From CBDCWA01 sp965223255 (lineage in GTDB: Bacteria; Pseudomonadota; Alphaproteobacteria; Rhizobiales; Hyphomicrobiaceae): a stretch of 64,000 nucleotides of DNA. Location of the stretch: assembly GCA_965223255.1 (NCBI GenBank), contig CBDCWA010000002.1, positions 744,001-808,000 on the forward strand, read 5' to 3'. The notes under the pieces are model-generated. The model made no database searches and was not told the origin of the DNA. It worked only from the letters and a program-made list of their open reading frames with translations. Below, piece by piece: positions 8,866 through 17,338 of this stretch (the first letter of the stretch is position 1; every line of letters begins with the position of its first letter). A program made the position numbers and the translations under genes.

Positions 8866-9000
8866 AGCGGACGAAGCCCTTGCGCATTGATCCTGAAAAT
8901 AACGAACACCGCGTGAGTATAGGCAAGAGCTGCCAGCGGCGCTATTGGCACATATCATCATGGTAACGCGATTCTGCCGGTCTCCTCAGGCGCCGGTGCC

Positions 9001-9426
9001 TCAGGCCGCAGCAGCCAAATCCGGCTCGTTGACCTCGACTTTGTCCTGCTGGCGCAGATCCCACAGGAATTTGTGCGGGTTAAATCCTTTTTCCGCATTT
9101 AGTCGACACCTGGCAGCCAAACGGACGGCGCGCCCGATCAGAGCATAGCCGGTCTCTAAAAACAGAGTTTGCAGACGTTTGTCCTTAAAGACGTGGATGA
9201 GTTCATCAAGGCGGACCAGGACGGCACGGCCGGCTGCCCGATCGCCCTCGAACAACTGCCAAAATTGATCTTCAAGCCGGTCGCGATCGGCGCTGGAAAT
9301 TCCCTTCAAGAATACAAGGCCAAGCTCATTATTGACCAGGATATCCATTGCTTGTGCGAGATCGCTATCGTCGACGGCGGGCACATCGCTAAGGGGCCAG
9401 GTTTGGGTCATTGTCTGGGTCATCAT
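9001..9426 (-). CDS. Conserved-looking hypothetical protein, second gene of a cold-shock-like pair
   Basis: A 141-residue soluble protein with an AAGGGGA ribosome site before ATG. I do not recognise the family. It is helical and leucine-rich with many charged residues (AQAMDILVNNELGLVFLKG, RLDELIHVFKDKRLQTLF), and it ends in a short Ala run. It begins 11 bp after the cold-shock-like gene at 9438-9659, so the two are very likely co-transcribed. No membrane helices or signal peptide are seen. Confidence 0.65.
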   Translation of the reverse strand: MMTQTMTQTWPLSDVPAVDDSDLAQAMDILVNNELGLVFLKGISSADRDRLEDQFWQLFEGDRAAGRAVLVRLDELIHVFKDKRLQTLFLETGYALIGRAVRLAARCRLNAEKGFNPHKFLWDLRQQDKVEVNEPDLAAAA

Positions 9427-9437
9427 AGCACGTCCCC

Positions 9438-9659
9438 TTAGGCTGCTTCTTGTTGACCGAACGCGGTCCAGGGGCTGCCGACCATCAAGATGATCTCGCG
9501 CGGCTTTCGTTCCGCGATGAGGAAGTCAACATCAGTGCCAACCAATTTATCATTGGTATTCACAACTTCGGATGTTGCGAAACGAAATTTGTCGCCCTCT
9601 TCGGTGTGAATGATTCCAACGCCGAGATCTTTACGAAATTTTACGATGCGTCCGTACAT
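9438..9659 (-). CDS. Small cold-shock-domain-like protein
   Basis: 73 residues from ATG 9659, which has an AGGGAG site 7 nt upstream; the open frame continues far upstream but without a comparable site. The sequence MYGRIVKFRKDLGVGIIHTE followed by D-K-F-R-F-A-T-S-E-V has the pattern of a cold-shock/OB-fold beginning (G-x-V-K-x-F-x2-x-x-G-F-G-x-I), and a later VDFLIAERKPREIILM strand fits the fold. The usual RNP1 aromatics (GFGFI, VFVH) are replaced by GVGII and KFRF, so nucleic-acid binding is uncertain. It may be a divergent S1/CSD-type regulator. It sits 11 bp upstream of the hypothetical gene 9001-9426. Confidence 0.65.
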   Translation of the reverse strand: MYGRIVKFRKDLGVGIIHTEEGDKFRFATSEVVNTNDKLVGTDVDFLIAERKPREIILMVGSPWTAFGQQEAA

Positions 9660-9969
9660 GGCGTGCTCCCTGTATTCGCGAGGCTCTTTCTGTTCGATAG
9701 AAAAGAGCATGCACGAGGCATCACCGAAACGCTGTTCCCGTAGGCACAAGCAATTGCGCAATTGCAGTTTCAATTGCTGTAGATTGAGATGTTGAGAGAA
9801 CCACCAAGACGGCGACTGCGGCTCGGCGTTTTGCGCTGCACTTGCCTTTACGCCCCAGCCAAGCGAGACCGCGGCAGCGCAAGCGAAATTGATCTTCAAA
9901 TAGAAACTGGGCCGCACGTGAGGTCGTTGCGGCCCAGTCTTGTTTAGTGGATCCTATCGAAGATCGATT
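9660..9969. other. 310-bp non-coding stretch: leader with palindrome and hairpin, plus exporter terminator
   Basis: No gene is supported here. On the minus strand it holds the likely leader and promoter of the cold-shock-like gene. A perfect 16-bp palindrome (GCAATTGCGCAATTGC, 9750-9765) is a candidate operator, and an imperfect hairpin (9683-9708) lies just upstream of the ribosome site. The left end of the exporter unit and its terminator occupy 9900-9969. Confidence 0.5.
9900..9938 (-). terminator. Intrinsic terminator after the DevB-like gene
   Basis: An 11-bp perfect stem (ACTGGGCCGCA at 9906-9916 with TGCGGCCCAGT at 9928-9938) is followed on the minus strand by TTTCTATTTG. It lies 31 bp beyond the stop of the membrane fusion protein gene and should end the exporter transcript. 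Confidence 0.7.
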
Positions 9970-11037
9970 TCACTTTGCCTTTTTGAAGAAGGCATCGACA
10001 CGCAGGCCCGACAGAAGGGGCGTGTTTTTGTCGAGGTCGATTGAGACTTCCAAGACTTCGACATCTGTCGGCCGGCGCGGGCCACGCCGTCCGATCTGAG
10101 GGCGCGCTAGCGATGGTGCGATGACAGCGACTGTACCCCAGAACTTCTTGTTGGGGTGGCTCGGTGAGCGCACGAAGACCTTCTGTCCGAGTTCGATCTT
10201 TGCAATATCGCCCTCATCGATTTCTGCTTTGACACGCAATTTAAGGGTATTGCCGATCACAACAAGGGTTTGCTGCGGGCCGGGTGCAACCATTTCGCCG
10301 ACCTTTGCACGTAGGCGCATGATTTTGCCGCCGATGGAGGCGCGGATGCGGGTCTTCGCTAACAGCGCGTCCGCTGCTGCGACATCGGCGCGGGCCCGCG
10401 AGAGTGCCGATTCGAAAAGTGACGGCAGCGGCGCATTTGCCTTCGTCTGTTCGATTGCCAGCGTAACGCGCGCCTGGTTGAGACGGCGCTCGGCACGCGC
10501 ATGACGGCTTGCTGCATCCCGCACTTCAAGGTCGGAACCAAGTCCCTTTCGACGTGCGATCAATGCTTCATCAAGACTAAACCGCGCACCCGTCAACGCC
10601 CGTTCGGCATTGTAAACATCGTCTTTGGCTTTGATGATTTTCGATCGCGAAGACGGTGTTTTTTGAAGGTCGCGTTGCTTCTGTCGCGCGGCGGCTTCCG
10701 CCTCTGCAGCTGCAAGCCGCGCCCGCGCTTCCCTGTCATCCAGCCGAATCAGAACCTCACCGACCTCCACATCATCATTGACTTTTACCAGAACATGCGA
10801 GATGCGGCCCATGATGCCGGAGGCCAGTCTGACTTCACCGCCTTTGGGCTCGATCCGCCCTGGGGCAGCGACGACCCAGCTGTTGGATTGCGGTTGTTCG
10901 CTATTGTTTTCGGAAGGGGCCGCCACGGCTACGTCTGCCGGCTTTGCCGATCCGAAGACATTCAAAGTACTGCTGAGCATGTAGCCACCTAGGGCGGCGA
11001 CGCTAAGCGCTGCGACTGCAGCTAAGGGTTTCATCAT
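9970..11037 (-). CDS. HlyD/DevB-type periplasmic membrane fusion protein of an ABC exporter
   Basis: 355 residues. One N-terminal membrane anchor (AAVAALSVAALGGYMLSS) is followed by a low-complexity linker, a lipoyl-like half (GRIEPKGGEVRLASGIMGRI, VKVNDDVEVGEVLIRLDD), a long alpha-helical hairpin rich in Ala, Arg and Glu (about residues 110-205), the second lipoyl half (GGKIMRLRAKVGEMVAP) and a beta-barrel (LRVKAEIDEGDIAKIELGQKVFVR). It links an inner-membrane ABC exporter to an outer-membrane channel. It is the third gene of a unit with the ATPase and permease, 50 bp after the ATPase. Similar to cyanobacterial DevB; the cargo here is unknown. Confidence 0.85.
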   Translation of the reverse strand: MMKPLAAVAALSVAALGGYMLSSTLNVFGSAKPADVAVAAPSENNSEQPQSNSWVVAAPGRIEPKGGEVRLASGIMGRISHVLVKVNDDVEVGEVLIRLDDREARARLAAAEAEAAARQKQRDLQKTPSSRSKIIKAKDDVYNAERALTGARFSLDEALIARRKGLGSDLEVRDAASRHARAERRLNQARVTLAIEQTKANAPLPSLFESALSRARADVAAADALLAKTRIRASIGGKIMRLRAKVGEMVAPGPQQTLVVIGNTLKLRVKAEIDEGDIAKIELGQKVFVRSPSHPNKKFWGTVAVIAPSLARPQIGRRGPRRPTDVEVLEVSIDLDKNTPLLSGLRVDAFFKKAK

Positions 11038-11087
11038 TGTTCTCTAGCTCCAAAAGTGTTGTCGTTGGTCGTTTCAATTAGGTTCAA

Positions 11088-11867
11088 TTAATGGGTTGCT
11101 GGCGCGTGCTGATGATTGAATGGCGATGGGTGCGCATGAGCAAATGGCGATCCCGGAATTTGCTCATCCGGTGCCATGCGGCCATCCTCAATCTTCATGA
11201 TGCGGTCAGCATATGAGAGAATGCGATGGTCGTGGGTCACGGCGAGAACGGCCCGGGTTGGGTCCTTTGCCACCTCCGAGAGCAACGCCATCACGCTTTG
11301 ACCATTCTCACTATCGAGGGCCGCAGTGGGCTCATCGGCAAGAATGACGGACGGTGAACCGGCTAGCGCGCGGGCAATTGCAACGCGTTGCTTCTCCCCA
11401 CCACTTAGCTTTGCCGGGTAGGTATGAATGCGATGCGACAGCCCGACAGCCTCAAGTGCCGCCTTGGCTTCGGCTTCCGGATTGAACCATGCGTCACGAA
11501 CGTCAAGCGCGAGCAATACATTTTCTAACGCGGTCAATGTCGGAAACAGATTGTAGGATTGGAATACCAGGCCGACGTGGCGACGTCTGAGACCGGCGAA
11601 TTGCTCGCGGGTGAGCCCCTCGGTCGAGTTCCCGGCAATACGCAGATGTCCATTGGTTGGTGTCATGATGCAGCCGAGGATCGACAACAAGGTCGTCTTG
11701 CCGCTTCCAGAGGGCCCCATCAACAACGTGAGTTCGCCCGGCCTGAGCGCCAGATCGACACCCTTCAGGACCTGGACTTGGCCTTCCCCCGCGCCGAAGA
11801 CCTTGATGATGCCATGTGCTTCAAGGATCGGTGCCGATTGGCCAGTGGTATCCGTAATATCTTGCAT
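11088..11867 (-). CDS. DevA/LolD-type ABC exporter ATPase with His-rich C-terminus
   Basis: 259 residues with all ABC motifs: Walker A G-P-S-G-S-G-K-T-T, Q-loop (LVFQSYNLFPTLT), signature L-S-G-G-E-K-Q-R-V, Walker B VILADEPTAALD and the H-switch (AVTHDHRI). It belongs to the MacB/LolD/DevA group, which powers FtsX-type permeases. The last 25 residues are unusual, with repeated histidines (FAHAHPSPFNHQH), and might bind metal, although this is speculation. It lies downstream of the permease gene across a strong intrinsic terminator (11955-11992), so it may have its own promoter or depend on read-through. Confidence 0.9.
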   Translation of the reverse strand: MQDITDTTGQSAPILEAHGIIKVFGAGEGQVQVLKGVDLALRPGELTLLMGPSGSGKTTLLSILGCIMTPTNGHLRIAGNSTEGLTREQFAGLRRRHVGLVFQSYNLFPTLTALENVLLALDVRDAWFNPEAEAKAALEAVGLSHRIHTYPAKLSGGEKQRVAIARALAGSPSVILADEPTAALDSENGQSVMALLSEVAKDPTRAVLAVTHDHRILSYADRIMKIEDGRMAPDEQIPGSPFAHAHPSPFNHQHAPATH

Positions 11868-11954
11868 GTGTCCTCTACTCCCGAAGATGTTGCGTCCTGT
11901 CCCTTAGTCTGGCGATTGCGCAAACGTGTCGCTGTTCCCGCTGATACAATTGAT

Positions 11955-11992
11955 AAAAAAGTTCGGGGGCCCGGTTTATGGGGCCCCCGAAC
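11955..11992 (-). terminator. Strong intrinsic terminator between permease and ATPase genes
   Basis: A perfect 12-bp GC-rich stem (11961-11972 with 11981-11992) and an 8-nt loop, followed on the minus strand by six T residues (11960 down to 11955). This is the textbook form, placed inside what otherwise looks like a single permease-ATPase-fusion protein operon. Confidence 0.85.
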
Positions 11993-12050
11993 GCATCGGG
12001 CGGAGAGGACAAGGGGAACCCGCCCCGCCGATGTTTGGTTAAGGCTTGGC

Positions 12051-13259
12051 CTAGCGGCTGAAGACGCTTGCCGGGTCAATCCGGGTGACTTTCAGGATCG
12101 CGGACATAGCGGCGATGGCGCACATTCCAAGCGTCAGTGCGAACAGATAGGCGGCCAGTTTCGGGGTCATCACGATATTGAGGCTGGTGCCGTGCGTCGC
12201 CCAAACAATGTACAGCGCGAGACTAATACCCATGAGGTATCCCAGAACTGCACTGAGCAACGCCTGGATCAAAATGACCTGATGAATGTAGCCGGCCGAG
12301 GCGCCGAGTGCGCGCAGGGTGGCGAATTCATTGATGTGATCCTTCGTGCTGGCATAGAGGGTTTGGGCGACGATCACGATGCCGACGATAATTCCGAGCA
12401 GTGCACCGGCGATCAAAGCGGATCCGGCTCCAGTCTGGAACAGCCAGTAATCGAGGCTTCGTTTACGGAACACCGCATGCGTTAACACTTCGGCATCGCC
12501 GAGCCGGGCTGCCAGAGCCTGTCTGACCTGTTCGGCATCGGCGCCTTTTTCCAGTCGCACCAAGGTGTAGGAGGATTGCTGCGGGCCTGCACCAAGCCAG
12601 TCTTTGGCGCGCTGCAGCGAGGTGAAGACGTAGGGCAGTGTGGTAAACGAGCGGATGCCCTTGGTCACAGCCCCCACAACCACTTTATTTCCATTGATTT
12701 CAGCGGTTTGTCCGACCTTCGATACACCGAGGTCCTTGAAGTAGGTCTGGTCGATGGCGACCGTTTTTGGCTGCTTCAGTCCTCTGACGCTGCCCTTGGT
12801 AATGTTCCAGGGCGCAAGGCCGCCGCTCTGCAGACTGGAGCCGACAACGAGCACTGCCGTCGTGCCGCCACCGGGCTTACGCCAACCGGCAAATCCAACC
12901 ACCAGGTCTTCGACGCCCGCCACACCACGTGTTGACAATACGGCATATTTCTCGCGGCCCGTGAGCAGCGAGGGATCATCGAAGCTTTTAGTACCGATCG
13001 GGACCACCCAAAGATCGCCCCGTGTCTCATCCAGAACCGCAGCGATGGTGCGTTCCGAACCGAGATAGAGCCCACATTGGATCGCCACCAGCACTACAGA
13101 AAAGACGATGCCGATTAGTGTTACCAATAGGCTGAGGCGGTCATGAATAAGATTGCGAAAGGCCAGTTTGGGCGCCATACGAAGCATCTTATTGAGCCCA
13201 AAACCGGCAGCTGCAGGCTTACGGTCTGCATGCTGAGAACTGGCATTCAACTTGAACAT
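12051..13259 (-). CDS. DevC/FtsX-type ABC exporter permease
   Basis: 402 residues. One N-terminal helix (LSLLVTLIGIVFSVVLVAIQ) is followed by a periplasmic domain of about 200 residues and three C-terminal helices (GSALIAGALLGIIVGIVIVA; ILIQALLSAVLGYLMGISLA; AAYLFALTLGMCAIAAMSA), the MacB/FtsX type III permease arrangement. With the ATPase and the HlyD-type protein it forms a DevBCA-like tripartite exporter, known in cyanobacteria for glycolipid export. The cargo in this organism is unknown. The gene is the first of the unit; its promoter should lie in the roughly 100-bp gap before the basic exported protein gene. Confidence 0.85.
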   Translation of the reverse strand: MFKLNASSQHADRKPAAAGFGLNKMLRMAPKLAFRNLIHDRLSLLVTLIGIVFSVVLVAIQCGLYLGSERTIAAVLDETRGDLWVVPIGTKSFDDPSLLTGREKYAVLSTRGVAGVEDLVVGFAGWRKPGGGTTAVLVVGSSLQSGGLAPWNITKGSVRGLKQPKTVAIDQTYFKDLGVSKVGQTAEINGNKVVVGAVTKGIRSFTTLPYVFTSLQRAKDWLGAGPQQSSYTLVRLEKGADAEQVRQALAARLGDAEVLTHAVFRKRSLDYWLFQTGAGSALIAGALLGIIVGIVIVAQTLYASTKDHINEFATLRALGASAGYIHQVILIQALLSAVLGYLMGISLALYIVWATHGTSLNIVMTPKLAAYLFALTLGMCAIAAMSAILKVTRIDPASVFSR

Positions 13260-13361
13260 TGTAATTTCCCCTTGAGATAATTATGCTGAGTGCGCCGCTG
13301 CCCCGGAGCCTGGGCGGCCCCAGGGCAGTCGACAGCACTTAGCCGGTGGTCACGTTGCGCC

Positions 13362-14027
13362 TTATTTCGTGCACGCAACAGAGATCGTTATGCCAGCGCC
13401 GGGTAGGAACTTGCGGCACTTCAATGCAGAAGTCGTTGCCTTGGGCACACCGGCGTTTGGCTGGGTCACATCTGCCTTGCGGCTGGGTTGCGGCTTGGAC
13501 GCCTGTTTTGTCGGCGTTGCGATACGCTTCGATTTTTGATCCTGCCGGGTCAGCAGAGCTTCGGTCGGCACCGGTGCGCGCGACACCACTTTTTTCCGCT
13601 TCTCAGGCAAAGGCGGCGGCGTCGTGGCTTGCGGTGTAGGCGTCTGCAGAGCGGTCGTCTGAGCTGCCTTTTGCGCGGCCTTTTGATCTGCCTGTTCACG
13701 CGCCAGCCGAGCTCTGCGCTCTTTCTCTGCCCGAATCCGCGCCAAGCGCTTTTTCTTGGCGATAGCCTTACGGCGTTGTTGCGCCAGCCAGCGCCGATGC
13801 TCGGCACGCCGGCGTTTGGCACGCAGCCGTCTCAGACGACGCTTGCGCCGCAGTCTGTCTTCGTACTCCCAGCCGCCGCGGCGATGGTAGTCCCCCGAGT
13901 AATGAGGTTTTGGAATAAAGACAGGGCTGAAATGGAAGCCTAAACGTCCCCCCGCTTCGGCACTTGTGGTCCCAAGGCTGGCGGCGGCGATAGCGCTGGT
14001 GGCCAGGGCAATCATTAATCGTTTCAT
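13362..14027 (-). CDS. Exported Arg/Lys/Ala-rich protein of unknown function
   Basis: 221 residues from ATG 14027, preceded by GGAGCGAGAG. A clean signal peptide (MKRLMIALATSAIAAASLG, cut after SAEA) is followed by a short aromatic-glycine segment, a very basic helical region (about residues 55-120, rich in RRLRAKRRR-type runs and KAIAKKKRLARIRAEK), a Gln/Thr/Pro linker and a C-terminal part with a C-R-K-F-L-P-G and V-A-C-T-K cysteine pair. I do not recognise a family beyond generic rhizobial basic exported proteins. It may bind acidic envelope polymers, which is only inference from charge. It is divergent from the DUF2147 gene at 14343. Confidence 0.7.
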   Translation of the reverse strand: MKRLMIALATSAIAAASLGTTSAEAGGRLGFHFSPVFIPKPHYSGDYHRRGGWEYEDRLRRKRRLRRLRAKRRRAEHRRWLAQQRRKAIAKKKRLARIRAEKERRARLAREQADQKAAQKAAQTTALQTPTPQATTPPPLPEKRKKVVSRAPVPTEALLTRQDQKSKRIATPTKQASKPQPSRKADVTQPNAGVPKATTSALKCRKFLPGAGITISVACTK

Positions 14028-14342
14028 ATCTCTCGCTCCGTTACAGGTCGTGCCTGCGATGGGTGTGTCAGTGCCCCAAGAACGGCTGACCGGGGCATCT
14101 ATGCGGGCCACTGTGCAACCGCTCCAAAAGTTGCGCTGTTACAACTGGAACAATCCGGCACGGTTTTGATGTGTTCTTCTGATCAGCCAGCTCCGCCTGC
14201 GAATTCCCTGTTCCAACCGATACAGCGCAAATCACAGCAATCATTCACCCTGCACCGCAGAACGTCGGGCCGCTGCAACGCAGCTTGCAATTCACGACGA
14301 AAATGGGCGTGGGGCGTGCGAATGGACTGAAAGGAGCTGGCA
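14028..14342. other. 315-bp divergent intergenic region
   Basis: It lies between the basic exported protein gene (minus) and the DUF2147 gene (plus) and should hold both promoters. Its sense part near 14330 carries AAAGGAGC, the ribosome site of the DUF2147 gene. I see no further gene, repeat or convincing operator. Confidence 0.5.
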
Positions 14343-14756
14343 ATGACGAGGAAGAGTTTAGGACTTGCAATCGCAATGGGTTTTGCGGTGTTCGCCACGG
14401 CTGGCACGGCTACGGCCGGGCCTCAGGGTATTTGGTACGATCATACCGGCCGTGGTGCTGTAAAGATTTGGAACTGCGGCAGCAAATTGTGCGGCCGCGT
14501 CTTCTGGCTCAAGGATAGCAAGAACAGCGCGGCTTGCGGTTTGAAAATCATTGGCAACGCACGCCGGGTCTCCGGCGGCAAGTGGGATCATGGGTGGATT
14601 TTGGATCCCGATGCCGGCAGCCGATATTCCGTTGAGATCACACCGATGGGATCGCGCCGCCTAAAGGTGATGGGCTACGCCGGATCGAAATATTTGAATG
14701 AGACGATGATCTGGCGCCGCGCCCCATCGAACCTGAAGCGCTGCCGCCGCGGTTGA
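14343..14756 (+). CDS. DUF2147 exported protein (short paralogue)
   Basis: 137 residues with AAAGGAG before ATG. A signal peptide (LAIAMGFAVFATAGTATAG) is followed by a complete DUF2147 domain (QGIWYDHTGRGAVKIWNCG, LCGRVFWLKDSKN, GWILDPDAGSRYSVEI, MGYAGSKYLNETMIWRR) and a basic end. It closely resembles the N-terminal half of the protein at 1900-2757, so the two are paralogues within 12 kb. DUF2147 proteins are small periplasmic proteins without an assigned activity. A strong palindromic hairpin follows the stop codon. Confidence 0.85.
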   Translation: MTRKSLGLAIAMGFAVFATAGTATAGPQGIWYDHTGRGAVKIWNCGSKLCGRVFWLKDSKNSAACGLKIIGNARRVSGGKWDHGWILDPDAGSRYSVEITPMGSRRLKVMGYAGSKYLNETMIWRRAPSNLKRCRRG

Positions 14757-14770
14757 ATAGGTCAATCGAA

Positions 14771-14790
14771 CAGGGGCCAATTGGCCCCTG
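14771..14790. terminator. Perfect palindromic hairpin between convergent genes
   Basis: A 20-base perfect palindrome (CAGGGGCCAA and its complement) lies 14 bp after the DUF2147 stop and 34 bp from the convergent MFS stop. It is a plausible two-way terminator, but only short T-rich sequence follows on either strand. Confidence 0.5.
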
Positions 14791-14823
14791 CATCATTTCA
14801 TCCCCTAGTTTCGTTGCATTCAT

Positions 14824-16047
14824 TTAGGCTTGCTGCACCTGTTGCGCACGATGAGGCGCCGGCAACCACCACAGAGTAAGCGAAACGAAGATGATGCAGA
14901 ATGACACTATGCTCATGATCGCAAAAACGTTGTTGTAGTGCCCGCTGCTATCGAACAGTGCGGCGCCGAGATAGGCCCCAAGCCCGCCGCAGATATGATG
15001 CACCATGGTCATCAAGCCTGAGATCGCACCAAGGTTCTTAGTGCCGAATGCGTCACGCGCAAAGATCACCGTCAAGGGGGCTGCCATCCAGAATGTGATC
15101 CCGAAGAACAGCGCAAAGATTGCGACCGATCCGGTATCTTGAAAAACCAGGATTAGGCAGAACAACACAAAGCGCATGACAAAGGCTGCCACGAACGGCC
15201 AGATTGGTCCCGACAGATCGCTCCACAGTCCGGCTATGATAACGCCGACCACACCGGTGAAACCCATGGCTGCCAATAAGTTTCCCGCCGTATAAGTCGC
15301 AACACCTGTGTCCATTGCAAAGGCGACGATGTGGCTTGAAACGAAGAAGTCCTGAAAGCCGCACACACCATAGCTTACAAGTAAAACCCAAAAGTATGGC
15401 GTATGGAGCGCTTGCCGGAGCGTAAGCCCTTCCAATTCTGGCGCCGGCGCGTCGGTCGCCTTCTTTTCTTGGCTGGCATTGACCACAGCCATCAGCACGA
15501 TCGGGAACAGCATGAGATTAAACAGACCAAGGCCAACAAAGACCCATCGCCAACCAATCTGCACGAGAACCACTGCCAGAATCGCAACCATCAGCAATTG
15601 GCCGACACCCATGCCCGAGACGGCGATGCCGTTGGCAAGCCCGGCGCGACCCGGGAACCAGCGGGTAATCATCACCGAGACGGGAGTGAGAGAGGCCATG
15701 CCGTTGCCAACCGCGAACACCACTCCATAGAGGATGAGGACCTGCCATGGCGCGGTCACAACGCTCAGCAAACCGATGCCGACGGCGCTGACGATGGCGC
15801 CGGTTGCCAATACGCCGCGGGCGCTGAATTTGTCGGTAAGACGCCCGGCAATGAACAAGCAAAGCGCGGATACCGTTAGAAATAACGCAATTGCAATCCC
15901 GAGTGTGCTCCGCCCCCAGCCAAATGCGTCAACCATTGGCTTGACGACGAGACCGATCGCGAACCGCGAACCACCAGTCACGAATAGGACAATAAAGCCG
16001 ACCATCATGACGATGGCGCTTCGGTTAAGAGTGGCCCTTTGGATCAT
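14824..16047 (-). CDS. MFS transporter (OFA / monocarboxylate-type)
   Basis: 407 residues with about 12 membrane helices in two halves. It carries the loop 2-3 MFS signature (AGRLTDKFSARGVLATGA) and its counterpart in the second half (AGLWSDLSGP). The sequence resembles the oxalate/formate antiporter-like group (LTPVSVMITRWFPGRAGLANGIAVSGMGVG), which moves organic anions. The substrate is unknown. It begins 13 bp downstream of the NupC-like gene's stop, so the two are probably one transcript in which a nucleoside carrier precedes an organic acid carrier. Confidence 0.85.
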   Translation of the reverse strand: MIQRATLNRSAIVMMVGFIVLFVTGGSRFAIGLVVKPMVDAFGWGRSTLGIAIALFLTVSALCLFIAGRLTDKFSARGVLATGAIVSAVGIGLLSVVTAPWQVLILYGVVFAVGNGMASLTPVSVMITRWFPGRAGLANGIAVSGMGVGQLLMVAILAVVLVQIGWRWVFVGLGLFNLMLFPIVLMAVVNASQEKKATDAPAPELEGLTLRQALHTPYFWVLLVSYGVCGFQDFFVSSHIVAFAMDTGVATYTAGNLLAAMGFTGVVGVIIAGLWSDLSGPIWPFVAAFVMRFVLFCLILVFQDTGSVAIFALFFGITFWMAAPLTVIFARDAFGTKNLGAISGLMTMVHHICGGLGAYLGAALFDSSGHYNNVFAIMSIVSFCIIFVSLTLWWLPAPHRAQQVQQA

Positions 16048-16060
16048 TGCGTCTCGGTCC

Positions 16061-17338
16061 TTATCCTGGCGTGAGCACGCCGACCACGGCCCCGGTCATG
16101 AGTGTTGCCATGGTACCAGCGACAATGCTCTTGAGCCCGAGTGCAGCAATCTCGCCGCGCCGGTCCGGTGCGATCGTTGCGAGTCCGCCGATCAGGATGC
16201 CGAGGCTTCCGAAGTTGGCAAATCCACACAAGGCATAGGTCATAATGAGGCGCGAGCGCTCCGACAGTCCTTGCCCGGCTTCTCCGCCGAGCTTCAGATA
16301 GGCAAGAAGTTCATTGGCGATGGTTTTGATGCCCAAAAGTTCACCTGCTGCTAGGGACTCATTGAACGGAACGCCAATAAGGAATGCAAATGGTGCAAAG
16401 GCATAACCGGCAATCTGCTCCAGCCGCAGGGTGGCACCAAAAGGCGCAGAAGCAAAGGCCAGCAGCTGGTTGATTAGCGCAATGAGTGCAATCATCACAA
16501 CCAGCATGGCAATCACATTGGCAAGCAACGCAATACCGTCCCGTGTGCCTAGCGCAATGGCATCCATACTGGAGGTTGCCCCGCGGTCAGAGATCGCGGC
16601 GCTGGAAAACGTCTCTTGTTCGGTGCTTGGTTGATCCGGCACCATCAACTGGGCCAGCATCAGCGCTGCCGGTGCACTGATGACAGAAGCAACGATCAAG
16701 TGTCCGGCAACCCCGCTTACGGACTTCGACAACAGCGATGCATAGAGCACCAGTACGGTACCCGCGATCGTCGCCATGCCAACGGTCATTACGGCAAACA
16801 ACCCACCCCGGCTTAACCGTGCGATATAGGGCCGAATCAGCAATGGCGCTTCCACCATGCCAACAAAGATATTCGCTGCTGCAGCCATACCGACCGGGCC
16901 GCCAATTCCGAGCGTCCTATGGAGCAAAAAGGCAAACAGAGCGACGATCCGTTGCAAGACGCCCCAATGATAGAAAAGGCGCGAGAGCACGCTCATCAAT
17001 AGAATGATCGGCAACGCCTGGAACGCGAGGACAAAGCCGTGCTGAGGATTGGCGATATCAAAGGGGGCTGGGCCGCCGGCAAGATATCCAAATACAAGGC
17101 GCATGCCCTCGGTCGTGGCCGCCTGCAGGGCTGCCACCATTTTCGCCGGCCAAACGAATGCGGCGCGAACTGCTCCAATATTGAGCATGAGGCCGCCGAT
17201 CGCCAGCTGCAAACCGATACCGGCCGCCACCAGCCTGAGGACCTGCAACCCATTGAGGGAGCGCCGGTTTTCGCAGAACAGCCAGGCGATGAGCGGCAGT
17301 ACGATCAGGCCGAGCATGCTTTGCAGTTGCAAATTCAT
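16061..17338 (-). CDS. nupC: NupC/CNT-family concentrative nucleoside transporter
   Basis: 425 residues with about 10 helices and the family motifs: the NIFVGMVEAPLLIRPY segment around the nucleoside site, TVGMATIAGTVLVLYASLL, GVPFNESLAAGELLGIKTIANELLAY and TYALCGFANFGSLGILIGGL. CNT carriers import nucleosides with protons or sodium. It is the first gene of a two-gene minus-strand unit with the MFS carrier, 277 bp from the divergent aminopeptidase. The symbol reflects the family; specificity within nucleosides is not determined. Confidence 0.9.
   Translation of the reverse strand: MNLQLQSMLGLIVLPLIAWLFCENRRSLNGLQVLRLVAAGIGLQLAIGGLMLNIGAVRAAFVWPAKMVAALQAATTEGMRLVFGYLAGGPAPFDIANPQHGFVLAFQALPIILLMSVLSRLFYHWGVLQRIVALFAFLLHRTLGIGGPVGMAAAANIFVGMVEAPLLIRPYIARLSRGGLFAVMTVGMATIAGTVLVLYASLLSKSVSGVAGHLIVASVISAPAALMLAQLMVPDQPSTEQETFSSAAISDRGATSSMDAIALGTRDGIALLANVIAMLVVMIALIALINQLLAFASAPFGATLRLEQIAGYAFAPFAFLIGVPFNESLAAGELLGIKTIANELLAYLKLGGEAGQGLSERSRLIMTYALCGFANFGSLGILIGGLATIAPDRRGEIAALGLKSIVAGTMATLMTGAVVGVLTPG

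Noticed and set aside
11559..12485. A 308-codon open frame on the plus strand
   Set aside because: It runs antisense across the exporter ATPase start, terminator and permease end. It has no domain pattern, and the minus-strand genes are clear ABC proteins.
13290..13325. CCTGGG-CGGC-CCCAGG hairpin between the basic protein and permease genes
   Set aside because: Short stem in GC-rich DNA with no T-run on either strand.
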